A stretch of 64,000 nucleotides of DNA from Lysobacterales bacterium (GTDB lineage Bacteria > Pseudomonadota > Gammaproteobacteria > Xanthomonadales > SZUA-5): the NCBI GenBank assembly GCA_022844135.1, contig JALHMG010000035.1:1-64000 (forward strand), in the 5' to 3' direction. Made by a program: the position numbers and the translations under genes. Under the pieces are notes generated by a model. The model searched no databases. It was not told where the DNA came from and saw nothing but the letters and a program-made list of their open reading frames with translations. Position 1 is the stretch's first letter, and each line of letters starts with the position of its first letter. Shown here one piece after another: positions 47,040 to 57,373 of the stretch.

Positions 47040-47816
47040 ATGCGCAGCAAAGCCGAAATCGTCAGCAACTGGTTACCGCGCTACACCGGCGTGCCGCTCG
47101 GTGAGTTGGGCGAGTACGTCTTGCTCACGAATTTCGGCGGCTATGTGACTCTGTTTGCCGAGCGTACCGGGGCACCGGTGCGCGGCTCGGATCGCCCGAT
47201 GCCCAGTGCCACGCACGATGGCATCTCGATGATCAACTTCGGCATGGGCAGCGCCAATGCAGCTACCGTGATGGATCTGTTGAGCGCCATCAAGCCCAAA
47301 GCGGTGCTGTTTCTCGGCAAATGCGGTGGATTGAAGCGCAAGAATCAACTCGGCGATCTGGTGCTGCCGATTGCGGCGATTCGCGGCGAAGGCACTTCCA
47401 ACGACTATCTGTTACCCGAGGTGCCGGCGCTTCCCGCCTTCAGCCTGCAGCGCGCCGTGTCGACGATGATTCGCGATCTGGGTCACGACTACTGGACCGG
47501 CACCGTCTACACCACCAATCGCCGCGTCTGGGAGCATGACGAGGACTTCAAAGAGTACCTGCGCAAAACGCGTTCGATGGCGATCGACATGGAAACCGCC
47601 ACCGTCTTTGCTGCAGGCTTCGCCAACAGCATTCCCGCGGGCGCGCTGCTGCTGGTGAGCGACCAACCGATGGTGCCCGAGGGCGTAAAGACCGAGGCCT
47701 CCGATCGCGTCATCACCGAAAGCTTCGTGTCGCGCCACATCGAGATCGGCATCGAGGCGCTCAAACTTATCCGGCGTCACGGCAAGAGCGTCAAGCACTT
47801 GCGCTTCGACGAATAG
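47040..47816 (+). CDS. amn: AMP nucleosidase
   Basis: 258-aa nucleoside-phosphorylase-fold enzyme that cleaves AMP to adenine and ribose-5-phosphate. Key segments: MINFGMGSANAATVMDLLSA, LGKCGGLKRKNQLGDLVLP, AAIRGEGTSNDYLLPE, and MAIDMETATVFAAGF with the ribose-binding Glu, then LLVSDQPMVPEGVKTE. This is the short Amn form without the N-terminal domain of E. coli Amn. Followed by a strong intrinsic terminator. Confidence 0.92.
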   Translation: MRSKAEIVSNWLPRYTGVPLGELGEYVLLTNFGGYVTLFAERTGAPVRGSDRPMPSATHDGISMINFGMGSANAATVMDLLSAIKPKAVLFLGKCGGLKRKNQLGDLVLPIAAIRGEGTSNDYLLPEVPALPAFSLQRAVSTMIRDLGHDYWTGTVYTTNRRVWEHDEDFKEYLRKTRSMAIDMETATVFAAGFANSIPAGALLLVSDQPMVPEGVKTEASDRVITESFVSRHIEIGIEALKLIRRHGKSVKHLRFDE

Positions 47817-47844
47817 GCGTCGCGCTTTGGCGCGACGCTGTTTT
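47817..47844 (+). terminator. Intrinsic terminator after amn
   Basis: Arms GCGTCGCGC and GCGCGACGC form a perfect 9-bp stem around a TTTG loop, followed by TGTTTT. It starts 1 bp after the amn stop and separates it from the convergent metX-hom gene. Confidence 0.85.
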
Positions 47845-47846
47845 GG

Positions 47847-50000
47847 TCATGCGGTCAGGCGCAGCTGAATCTGCGGCACCACCGATAGCTGCCGCAGCAC
47901 CTGCTCGATATCGGCGAGCACAGCGGCAGCCGTAATGCGCACGCCAGCGCCCGCGCCTGAGATGACGATGGGCGGATCGCGATGGATCTCGGTGCGCAGC
48001 ACGATGCGGTTCTCGGTACCCCGGGCGGCGGCCAGCGGGTCGTCCGCGTCGACTTCCGCAAGCCCGACGCTGGCGCCACTCTCCAACGTGTAGCGCGCGC
48101 GAAAAACCAGGCGCTTGCCCGCGGCTGCGGCTGCCTCGCTTCGCGCTCGCCATGCTGCCTCGTGCGCATCGATGGCGTCCTGCCAATGGCCGCCCGGATC
48201 GAGCGCCAGCAGCGGCGACAGCACGATGCGCCCGGCCTCCGCGTCGAGTCCCGCTGCGCGCAACAGAATCGCCAGTTTGCGACGAACATCGTCGCCACCC
48301 AGGTCGGCGCGCGGATCGGGTTCGGCCAATCCTTGTTGCACGGCCTCGGCAAGCGCCTGACGCAGGCTTGCGCCGTCCTGGGTTCGCGTCAGCACATATC
48401 CCAGCGTACCGGAAAGGCCGGCCTCGATGGCCAGCACGCGGTCTCCTGCGGCGCGCAGTCGCTTGAGTGTAGAGATCACAGGCAGCCCGGCGCCAACGGT
48501 GGCGGAGTAACCGACAGGTGCGCCGTGTTCTATGGCATCGCGCAAGCGCGCATCGTCGCCGGCAAAGGCGATCTTGTTCGGCGTGACCACTGCGATCCCA
48601 GCCTGCAGCAAACGCGCGGTGTTCGCGGCAATGGCTTCGCTGGCGGTGCAATCGACCAGGATCGCGGGGCGTGCGCCGCCGATGAGCGTTTCGATCAGCG
48701 CTTGCCCATGACCGCCGGCATGCGCAGCGAGGCGCTCGGCCGCCAGGCCAAAGGGCAATCCGTCCGGGGCACCGATCGCAGCGCGCGAACTGGCCACGCC
48801 CACCAGCTGTATCGGCAACTGAACCTCGGGCCTGGCAAGCAACGCCAGCAATTCGCGCCCAACCCGGCCGGTAGCGCCGATCAGTACCAGCGGCACGCGC
48901 GAAGCGCTGGGCCCGCTGCGCTTGACCCAGCGCGTCGGCACGGCTTCGGCCGTAGCCACTGGCGCCAGGAGAAAACCCTGTACGATCGGATCAAGCTTCG
49001 CCGCGTCGACCAGAAATCCATCGTGGCCGTAGAGGGTATCGAGTGTCGCCAGTTTGCCGTTCGGCAAGCCGCGCGCAAGGCGCGCCTGTTCGCTTGGGTA
49101 ATACAACTGGTCGCTATCGAGGGCGACGACCAGCGCCGGTTGCTGCACGCGGGCGAGCGCCGCATCGACGTCCTGGCCTTGCGCGAAGTCGAAGGCGTTC
49201 ATCGCTTCCGTCAGGCGCACGTAGGCGCCGGCATCGAAACGCCGCACCAGTTTCTGTCCCTGATGATCGAGGTACGACAAGACCTGGAAATGCCCGTCTT
49301 CGCGCTGTGTGCGCGCGAAGCGCTCGTCCAGCTCCTGCGCCGAGCGATAGGTCAGATGCCCTAATTGGCGCGCCAACGCCAGACCTTCGCTGGGCGCAGC
49401 ATCGCTTGCGAAATCGCCGCCGCGCCAATTCGGGTCGCGGCGAATGAATTCGAGTTGCAAGCGCGCTTGCGCCAACGCTTGCGGCGGTTGGCGCCAGCTG
49501 GTGGCGATCAGCGCAAGGCGCTTGACGCGCGTTGGCTCCTGTCGCGCCCATTCGAGCACCTGGAAGCCACCCATCGAGGCGCCGATCACCAGCTCGATGC
49601 CGCGCACGTCCAGGGCGTCGGCCAGCAGGCGCTGATGGCGAACAATGTCGGCCACGCTGATGGCCGGGAAGCGGCTGCCCAGGCGCTCGCGGTTGTCGTC
49701 CAGCGTCGCCGGCCCGAGCGAGCCGTAGCAACTGCCCAGCGTATTGGCGCAAACGATGAAGTAGCGCTCCGGGTCCAGTGTTCGCCCGCGCCCGAACAAT
49801 CCGCGCCACCAGGTCTCGACATCGCTCGAAGCGGTGAGCGCGTGGCAGACCCAGATGACGTTGTCGCGCGCGGCGTTCAACGTTCCCCAGGTCTGGAAGG
49901 CGATGGTAGCGTTCGGTAAATCGCCGCCACCATCGAGCGGCAGCGCTTGCGAAGGCGTGAAGCTGCGCAATGCCGGTGGACAATGTGCGGCGATCGCCAT
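47847..50000 (-). CDS. MetX-Hom fusion: homoserine O-acyltransferase / homoserine dehydrogenase
   Basis: 717-aa bifunctional protein from MAIAAHCPPALRSFTPSQ. Residues 1 to about 345 are a MetX-type alpha/beta hydrolase: nucleophile Ser142 in GASMGGFQVLEW, Asp297 in LDSDQLYYPSEQ and His326 in YGHDGFLVD complete the triad. Residues from about 369 are homoserine dehydrogenase: NAD(P)-binding GATGRVG at 375-381, VVTPNKIAFAGDDARL, GLSGTLGYVLTRTQ, and AEPDPRADLGGDDVRRKL. No aspartokinase or ACT domain. One chain would thus make and acylate homoserine. Acetyl- versus succinyl-CoA choice is not deducible. Lies 1 bp downstream of metY. Confidence 0.93.
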   Translation of the reverse strand: MAIAAHCPPALRSFTPSQALPLDGGGDLPNATIAFQTWGTLNAARDNVIWVCHALTASSDVETWWRGLFGRGRTLDPERYFIVCANTLGSCYGSLGPATLDDNRERLGSRFPAISVADIVRHQRLLADALDVRGIELVIGASMGGFQVLEWARQEPTRVKRLALIATSWRQPPQALAQARLQLEFIRRDPNWRGGDFASDAAPSEGLALARQLGHLTYRSAQELDERFARTQREDGHFQVLSYLDHQGQKLVRRFDAGAYVRLTEAMNAFDFAQGQDVDAALARVQQPALVVALDSDQLYYPSEQARLARGLPNGKLATLDTLYGHDGFLVDAAKLDPIVQGFLLAPVATAEAVPTRWVKRSGPSASRVPLVLIGATGRVGRELLALLARPEVQLPIQLVGVASSRAAIGAPDGLPFGLAAERLAAHAGGHGQALIETLIGGARPAILVDCTASEAIAANTARLLQAGIAVVTPNKIAFAGDDARLRDAIEHGAPVGYSATVGAGLPVISTLKRLRAAGDRVLAIEAGLSGTLGYVLTRTQDGASLRQALAEAVQQGLAEPDPRADLGGDDVRRKLAILLRAAGLDAEAGRIVLSPLLALDPGGHWQDAIDAHEAAWRARSEAAAAAGKRLVFRARYTLESGASVGLAEVDADDPLAAARGTENRIVLRTEIHRDPPIVISGAGAGVRITAAAVLADIEQVLRQLSVVPQIQLRLTA

Positions 50001-50001
50001 G

Positions 50002-51336
<1,335 letters not shown>

Positions 51337-51338
51337 TT

Positions 51339-51354
51339 AGACGTCTAGACGGCT
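51339..51354. promoter_or_regulatory. Tandem met-box-like sites upstream of metY
   Basis: Two adjacent octamers, AGACGTCT and AGACGGCT, lie 24 bp before the metY GTG start. AGACGTCT is the known MetJ met-box consensus of enterobacteria and relatives, which binds as tandem octamers. The position and the methionine genes downstream support a repressor site. No metJ is in the window. Confidence 0.75.
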
Positions 51355-51522
51355 AGTGGTATGGAAGGCTACGCCAGCGCCTGCGCGTTCGTCAAGCGCG
51401 GGCTGGATCGATTTGCCATGCGGCAAACTGCGAGCGGCTTCACATCGTTTCTATCGTTCTGGCGTTGGCGCCTTTGCTAAGGTTGCGGCGCTATTTCGCC
51501 AATGGTCTGAAGGTGCTGCGCC

Positions 51523-53445
51523 ATGCGCTGGCTTGCTCTTGCTCTCGTTTTCGCCGCGTTCGCCGTTGGCGCGCAAAACCGCGTTTTTTATGCTGGCGGC
51601 GCAGACCGCGAGCGCTTCAACGATGTGCACCGTTTGTCGGACGGCACCTTTCTGATCGCCGGGCAAGCGCAAAACTTGAACTGGATCGGCACGGAAGTAC
51701 CGCGCATCGCGTTGGCAGCCAGCGGGATCGATTCGGCATCGCCCGGAAACATTGGGTTCCTGCTGCACCTGTCGAGCGATTTGTCGACGCAGTTGCGCGT
51801 GGCGCATTTCCCGGTCGGCACGGTGCGCGATGTGTTCAAGATCCGCTCCACCGAAGTACCCGGCGCGGCCACCGGGCAGATCTTTCTCTCCGGCAGTCGC
51901 GACAGTGCCAACGATGGCTACTATCTGGCGCGGCTCAACGGCAACTTCGTGACCGCGCTACCGAGCGCGTTGGCGATGAGCTTCAATGTGCGCGCCAGCG
52001 GCGATCACAAAGATCGCCAGCCCTGGGACGTGGATGGCGCGGGCAATGTGTTTTACGCCACGGGTCGCGGCTTCGATACCAACTGGGCGGCCATCGAAAC
52101 CATCGACGCCAACGGTGCGCGGCGCGTGATCGAGCATTGGCACGCGCACTGGAGTGGCAGCGACCCGAACTTCAGCGAGTGGGATGGCACACCGGCCTCC
52201 AGCTACCCGAACGCAGCGACCGCGCCGCTGCGCTACAGCGCCGTCGTGATGAAGGTCAATCGCCGCGGCAGCCTGCGTTCCACGACGGCCGCCGATTACG
52301 CGCAAACGGGTAACGATGCCAACGGTAACAGCGGACGCATCGGCAGATTTCCAGACGACTATTACCATTCCGGGCATTGCGAGCTGTCGGGCACCAACAC
52401 CTGCCCGAACACCGGCCCCGGCTACACCGGTTATCGCGCCACTACCGCGCGCACACAGCGTGTCGGTGGCATAGCGCTCGATCGCCGCAATGGCGATCTG
52501 TACTTCGGCTACAGCACCCAGTCGGTGTTGCCCGGCGGCAACCCGGATTTCGAGCCGGCGATTGTGGCGATGAGCCCAAACGGCCAGTTGCGCTGGTGGG
52601 ATCGGCTCTATCAGGAGACCACCGCAAACTCCTCGCCCGATCAGTATGTCGATGGCCTCGCGATCGACCACACCAACAACCGCCTCATCGTGCTGGCGCG
52701 CACGCACGGCAATAACACCATCAATCTCTGGCGCGGCAACGCGATAGCGCTCAATCCGGGCGGCAGCGCTTTCCAGAACCAGTTCACTGGCACCAATGGC
52801 AATATCCACATCAGCTGGCTCGGCAGTTTTCGCCTCGCCGATGGCCGCATTGCGGCGGCCTCGTATCTGGCGGAGTTTGTCGAGGGCAGCACCAACTACG
52901 GCACCGCGCATCCCGATCCTTTGCTCGGCGGCTGGCCCAATCCGAACACCGGCTGGCCCGATGTCAACACCACGCGCTGCGGGGCCGACGCCGGTTTCAG
53001 CGGCGAAATCGCGATTGCCGCCGATGGCGCAGTTGGCGTACTGTGCAAGGGGCGACGCACGCTCACCACCATCGATGCGCACCAGCAGATGCCGCGACCG
53101 AACCAGACCAATCCACCCGTCGGCGCCTGGAATCAGTTCGTGCGTGTTTACGCACCGGACTTGAGCGCTGTGCGCTACAGCTCGCTGCTGGTTGGCGCCT
53201 GGGATGCCAGCGGCGCTGGCGGCGACAACACGCGCATCGCTGGAATCGCATTCGCGCCCAGTGCCGTACTGGCGGTGGGCTCAAACCTCGCCGATGCCAG
53301 CAACCTGCCGATCGGCAATCCGGTGCCCACCAGCAATCCGGCGCCGTGGGGCGCGGCGACACCCAGCGGCGAAAACGGCATCGTTGCGCGCCTGACAGGT
53401 ACACGGCTCAGCGCGGATAACCTGTTCGCTCACGGATTCGAATAA
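51523..53445 (+). CDS. Large secreted protein with C-terminal GFE tail
   Basis: 640 aa with a signal peptide (MRWLALALVFAAFAVGAQ). The mature protein consists of repeated segments of roughly 60-80 residues with aspartate/glycine motifs such as GGIALDRRNGDLYFGYST, VDGLAIDHTNNRLIVLART and SGEIAIAADGAVGVLCKG, suggesting a beta-propeller. Cys pairs occur in HCELSGTNTCPN. The C-terminus is NLFAHGFE; secreted proteins of this order often end with a similar F-x-x-GFE tail. Function unknown. Its stop overlaps the next start (TAATG). Confidence 0.85.
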   Translation: MRWLALALVFAAFAVGAQNRVFYAGGADRERFNDVHRLSDGTFLIAGQAQNLNWIGTEVPRIALAASGIDSASPGNIGFLLHLSSDLSTQLRVAHFPVGTVRDVFKIRSTEVPGAATGQIFLSGSRDSANDGYYLARLNGNFVTALPSALAMSFNVRASGDHKDRQPWDVDGAGNVFYATGRGFDTNWAAIETIDANGARRVIEHWHAHWSGSDPNFSEWDGTPASSYPNAATAPLRYSAVVMKVNRRGSLRSTTAADYAQTGNDANGNSGRIGRFPDDYYHSGHCELSGTNTCPNTGPGYTGYRATTARTQRVGGIALDRRNGDLYFGYSTQSVLPGGNPDFEPAIVAMSPNGQLRWWDRLYQETTANSSPDQYVDGLAIDHTNNRLIVLARTHGNNTINLWRGNAIALNPGGSAFQNQFTGTNGNIHISWLGSFRLADGRIAAASYLAEFVEGSTNYGTAHPDPLLGGWPNPNTGWPDVNTTRCGADAGFSGEIAIAADGAVGVLCKGRRTLTTIDAHQQMPRPNQTNPPVGAWNQFVRVYAPDLSAVRYSSLLVGAWDASGAGGDNTRIAGIAFAPSAVLAVGSNLADASNLPIGNPVPTSNPAPWGAATPSGENGIVARLTGTRLSADNLFAHGFE

Positions 53446-53891
53446 TGTCGCATCGCGCTTTGTTGATTCTGCATGGCATCGCCGCAGCAGTGTGGCTTGG
53501 CGGGCTCGCAGGGCTGGCGCTCGGCTACCTGCCCGAAGCGTGGCGCACGCGCGATCCGCGGCTGCTCGTCGATGCGATAGCGCGCTTCGATCGGCTTGGC
53601 CTGCCGGCGCTGATCGTTGCCATCATCACCGGCTGCATTCTGGCCTATCACTGGCTGCCGGAAACGGCGCTCTGGTTCAATCGCGAACTGCCGCATGGCG
53701 CGGCGATACTGAGCAAATTCTCGCTGCTGATTCTGGCGCTGTTGATCTACGCCTACCAACGCGCACGCGTGCTGCCAACGCTCGGCCCGGAGCGCATACC
53801 CCGGCTCGGTCTGTGTCTGATGCTGCAGTTGGTTCTGGCCACATTGCTGCTGATCGCAGGCAGCGCGTTCCGGTTTACCGGCTACGTTTGA
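53445..53891 (+). CDS. CopD-like small integral membrane protein
   Basis: 148 aa with four likely membrane segments: LILHGIAAAVWLGGLAGLAL, LGLPALIVAIITGCILAYHW, ILSKFSLLILALLIYAYQRA and LGLCLMLQLVLATLLLIAGS. His residues in helices 1 and 2 recall the CopD domain of copper-resistance membrane proteins. Coupled to the secreted protein by TAATG. Specific role unknown. Confidence 0.75.
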   Translation: MSHRALLILHGIAAAVWLGGLAGLALGYLPEAWRTRDPRLLVDAIARFDRLGLPALIVAIITGCILAYHWLPETALWFNRELPHGAAILSKFSLLILALLIYAYQRARVLPTLGPERIPRLGLCLMLQLVLATLLLIAGSAFRFTGYV

Positions 53892-53938
53892 CCGCGATTC
53901 AAGTTTGAGCGTCGACAGTGCGCTCTTGTTCGGGTTTT

Positions 53939-54278
53939 GGTTCGCGGACCCATGGTCCGCAGCTCTGGCTTTGGTTCGCGGACCCATGGTCCGCAGCTCT
54001 GGCTTTGGTTCGCGGACCCATGGTCCGCAGCTTTAGCTCTGGTACGCGGACCCATGGTCCGCAGCTTTAGCTCTGGTACGCGGACCCATGGTCCGCAGCT
54101 TTAGCTCTGGTACGCGGACCCATGGTCCGCAGCTTTAGCTCTGGTACGCGGACCCGTGGTCCGCAGCTTTAGCTCTGGTACGCGGACCCATGGTCCGCAG
54201 CTTTAGCTCTGGTACGCGGACCCATGGTCCGCAGCTTTAGCTCTGGTACGCGGACCCATGGTCCGCAGCTTTGGCTGT
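53939..54278 (+). repeat. F4 34-bp tandem array (10 units)
   Basis: Ten direct 34-bp units, each containing GCGGACCCATGGTCCGC (7-bp arms around CAT) and a GCAGCTTTAGCTCT-type tail; unit 7 has one substitution (GTGG). A single inverted, diverged unit follows at 54320-54343 after a TGCCTCAG...CTGAGGCA stem (54279-54320). Every unit can form a hairpin; the array has no spacers, so it is not CRISPR. It occupies most of the gap between the CopD-like gene and ppc (53892-54471), where no gene was seen. Confidence 0.96.
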
Positions 54279-54471
54279 TGCCTCAGCGCTCTTCGACTTG
54301 AAGCCCCGCAATCTGAGGCATGCGGAGCATAGGTCCGCGTACCCAGAAGCGCGCAGGCACAGCACACCTCCGACAGCGTTCCCAGCCCTCCTGCATTCGA
54401 ATGCGCTGCGGCAAACGCGTTCCGGGTCTGCTACGCTGCGCTGCAGCATTTTGTTCATCGAGGAGGCGCCC

Positions 54472-57177
54472 ATGCCGCGGTCCGTCGTATTCGAAGCACG
54501 CGATCAGCGATTGCGCGAGGATGTCAGCCTGCTCGGGCGCCTGGTCGGCGAGATGCTCACCGATCAGCTCGGCACCAGCTTCTTCTCGCTGCTGGAGCAG
54601 GTCCGCGGATGTGCGATTGCGCGCCGCGAGGGCGAGACGGAACGCCTCGCCGAACTGTCTGCGCTGTTAAGCAATTTGCCGACGACGACCGCGCTCGATC
54701 TGGTGCGCGCGTTTTCGAGCTACTTTCAGCTCGTCAACATCGCCGAGCAAGTGCATCGCATTCGTCGCCGTCGCGAATTCCAGGCGGCCGATGCGGGCCC
54801 GCAACCCGGCAGTATTCTCGACACACTGCAACGCCTGAAAGCCGATGGCGTCGATGTCGACACGCTGCGCAGCAGCTTGCGCAAACTGCTGCTGGAACCG
54901 GTGTTTACCGCGCATCCCACCGAAGCGACCCGGCGCACCTTGCTGGAGAAAGAGCAGCGCATCGTGCGCGGCCTGATCGAGCGTTTGGATGCGGGGCAAA
55001 CGCCACAGGAAGATCGCGCGCGGCTGGCGCAGATCCGAATGCATATCACTGCGGCGTGGCAGACGGCCGAGTTTTCCGATGTGCGACCTACGGTCGAACA
55101 AGAGCGCGAGCACGTGCTGTTCTATTTGTCGGATGTGCTCTATCGCGCCATCCCTGCGTACTACTGGGAGTTCGAGCGCTGCCTCGCCGCGACCTATCCC
55201 GGCGTATCGCTGCTCGGCATGCGCCGCCCATTGGTGCGTTTCGGCACCTGGGTGGGCGGCGATATGGATGGCAATCCGAACGTCGGCGCGACCACCATTC
55301 GCGAAGCGCTCGCAGCGCATCGACGTGTGCTGTTCGCCCGTTATCAAACCGAAATCAAGGAATTGGCGCTGATCCTGAGCCAGTCGAGCGCGCGGGTCAC
55401 CATCGATACCGCCGTGACCGATCGCGTCAAGCACTACGCCAGGCAGCACCGTCGCGCCTGGAGCGCGATCGCCGAACGCTATCGCGACATGCCGTATCGG
55501 TGTTTGTTGACGCTGATGTCGGCGCGATTGCAAGCCACGCAGGAGGGACGCGGCGGTTACGAAGGGCCGGGCGAGTTTCTGAGCGATCTGGACGCCATCG
55601 CCCTGTCGTTGACGCGCAACGGCGGGCGCCACGCCGGCTTACATCCGTTCCAGCGTTTCCAGACGCGCGCCCATACCTTCGGCTTTCATCTCGCGGCACT
55701 GGATGTGCGTCAACACGCGGCCGTGCATCGCCAGGCGCTGGCGGCGCTGGGCATTACCGATTTGCATGCAGCGATCGCCGCTGAGCCTGGTTCGCGGAAC
55801 CATGGTCCGCTTGCTGCGCCTGGCCATCCGCCAGATGCGGACCGTGGGTCCGCGTACCAAGACGCGCGCGCCGTGCTGGAGGTGTTCGTCGCCCTCAAAG
55901 AAGCGCACGCGCGTTATGGCCCCGCTGCGCTCGGGGTGTTCATCGTCAGCATGAGCGAGAGCGCCGCAGATACGCTGAGCGTGCTCGCATTGGCGCGCAT
56001 CGCCGGCACCGACCCGGACTTGCTGGATGTGGCGCCGCTGTTCGAAACGGTCGACGATCTGGCGGCAGCGCCGACGATTCTGCGCGAGCTGCTCGACGAT
56101 CCGGTGTATCGCGCGCATTTGCGCGCCCGAAACAATCGCCAGATCGTGATGCTCGGGTACTCCGACAGCAATAAAGACGGCGGCATCGCCGCGTCGCGTT
56201 TTGCGCTGCAGGAGGCGCAGGCGGAACTGTCGCAGATCGCGCAGAGCGCCGGCATCGACCTGAGCTTCTTCCACGGCCGCGGCGGCACCGCCTCGCGCGG
56301 TGGCGGTCGCACCGAGCGCGCGGTCGTTGCCTCGCCCACCGGCAGCGTCAACGGCCATTTGCGGCTCACCGAGCAGGGCGAGGTGATCCATCGCAAGTAC
56401 GGCATCCGCGCCATCGCGCTGCGCAATATCGAGCAGGCGTTCTCAGGCTTGCTGGTGGCGACCACCCGCAAAGAAGCTGATCGCCGCGAGAGCCAGTGGC
56501 GACAGGTGATGGCGACCATTGCCGATGCGTCGCGCACGCACTACCGCGAGCTGATCTACAACGATCCGGAGTTCGCCGACTATTTCCGTGCGGCCACGCC
56601 GATCGATGTGATCGAGCGCATGAAGATCAGCTCGCGCCCGAGCCTGCGCAAGGGCAACGCCTTTCGCATCGAGCAGCTTCGAGCCATTCCCTGGGTGTTC
56701 GCCTGGTCGCAAAGCCGCCACGGTTTGCCCGGCTGGTATGGCCTGGGCACCGGCATTGAGCGCGCCATCGCGACGCATGGCGCGGAAGTGCTTACCGACA
56801 TGACCGCCGACTGGCCGTTCTTCCGCTTGCTGCTGGAAGACGTGGAAATGGTACTGGCCAAGAGCGACAGCGATATCGCCGCGCGCTACTCGGCGTTGTC
56901 GCCGCTGCACGCACGCTACTGGCCTTCGATCGAAGCCGAATGGCAACGCACCGAGCGACTGATCCTGGCGCTCAAGGGCGAAAGCCAGTTGCTCAATTAC
57001 GACCGTCGCCTGCAGCGCACGATTCGCTTGCGCAACCCCTACGTCGATCCGATCAGTGTGCTGCAGATCGATTTACTGCTGCGCTGGCGCGGCGGCGAGC
57101 GCCAGGACGATGCGCTGTTCGAGGCGCTGGTCAGCACCGTCAACGGCATCGCGCGGGGGTTGCAGAATACGGGTTAG
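54472..57177 (+). CDS. ppc: Phosphoenolpyruvate carboxylase
   Basis: About 901-aa anaplerotic enzyme making oxaloacetate from PEP and bicarbonate, from MPRSVVFEARDQ with a GAGGAGG ribosome-binding site. Catalytic His148 is in FTAHPTEATRR; GYSDSNKDGG, FFHGRGGTASRGGG and the C-terminal LRNPYVDPISVLQIDLL are conserved. Residues about 440-463 (PGSRNHGPLAAPGHPPDADR and following) are encoded by an F4 inverted pair, in frame, between TDLHAAIAAE and RAVLEVFVALKEA. An upstream start would translate the F4 region before the gene and is rejected. Confidence 0.97.
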   Translation: MPRSVVFEARDQRLREDVSLLGRLVGEMLTDQLGTSFFSLLEQVRGCAIARREGETERLAELSALLSNLPTTTALDLVRAFSSYFQLVNIAEQVHRIRRRREFQAADAGPQPGSILDTLQRLKADGVDVDTLRSSLRKLLLEPVFTAHPTEATRRTLLEKEQRIVRGLIERLDAGQTPQEDRARLAQIRMHITAAWQTAEFSDVRPTVEQEREHVLFYLSDVLYRAIPAYYWEFERCLAATYPGVSLLGMRRPLVRFGTWVGGDMDGNPNVGATTIREALAAHRRVLFARYQTEIKELALILSQSSARVTIDTAVTDRVKHYARQHRRAWSAIAERYRDMPYRCLLTLMSARLQATQEGRGGYEGPGEFLSDLDAIALSLTRNGGRHAGLHPFQRFQTRAHTFGFHLAALDVRQHAAVHRQALAALGITDLHAAIAAEPGSRNHGPLAAPGHPPDADRGSAYQDARAVLEVFVALKEAHARYGPAALGVFIVSMSESAADTLSVLALARIAGTDPDLLDVAPLFETVDDLAAAPTILRELLDDPVYRAHLRARNNRQIVMLGYSDSNKDGGIAASRFALQEAQAELSQIAQSAGIDLSFFHGRGGTASRGGGRTERAVVASPTGSVNGHLRLTEQGEVIHRKYGIRAIALRNIEQAFSGLLVATTRKEADRRESQWRQVMATIADASRTHYRELIYNDPEFADYFRAATPIDVIERMKISSRPSLRKGNAFRIEQLRAIPWVFAWSQSRHGLPGWYGLGTGIERAIATHGAEVLTDMTADWPFFRLLLEDVEMVLAKSDSDIAARYSALSPLHARYWPSIEAEWQRTERLILALKGESQLLNYDRRLQRTIRLRNPYVDPISVLQIDLLLRWRGGERQDDALFEALVSTVNGIARGLQNTG
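55789..55858. repeat. F4 inverted pair inside ppc
   Basis: A GGTTCGCGGAACCATGG unit (55789-55810) faces an inverted ATGCGGACCGTGGGTCCGCG unit (55835-55858) 24 bp away, in frame in ppc. Each unit carries the F4 palindrome and together they can form one larger hairpin. Confidence 0.93.
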
Positions 57178-57373
57178 CGGCGACGCGCTGGCCTGCGTGG
57201 GCGTTTCGACAAGGCACTCTTCATTGCGGCTAGCGATTAACGCCAGATGCAGAAGAACTGGTTCCCCGCCTACGCGGTGCCGACGTGGCTGGCGTGATCG
57301 ACTCAGGCACGCGTGCGGTAGGAAGCCGCATTGGGAGTTGCCCGATAATGTGCGGGCGGGATAAAGTCAACGC

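Noticed and set aside
53939-54278. 34-bp periodic array resembling a CRISPR
   Set aside because: Units are contiguous with no unique spacers, and no cas genes are in the window.
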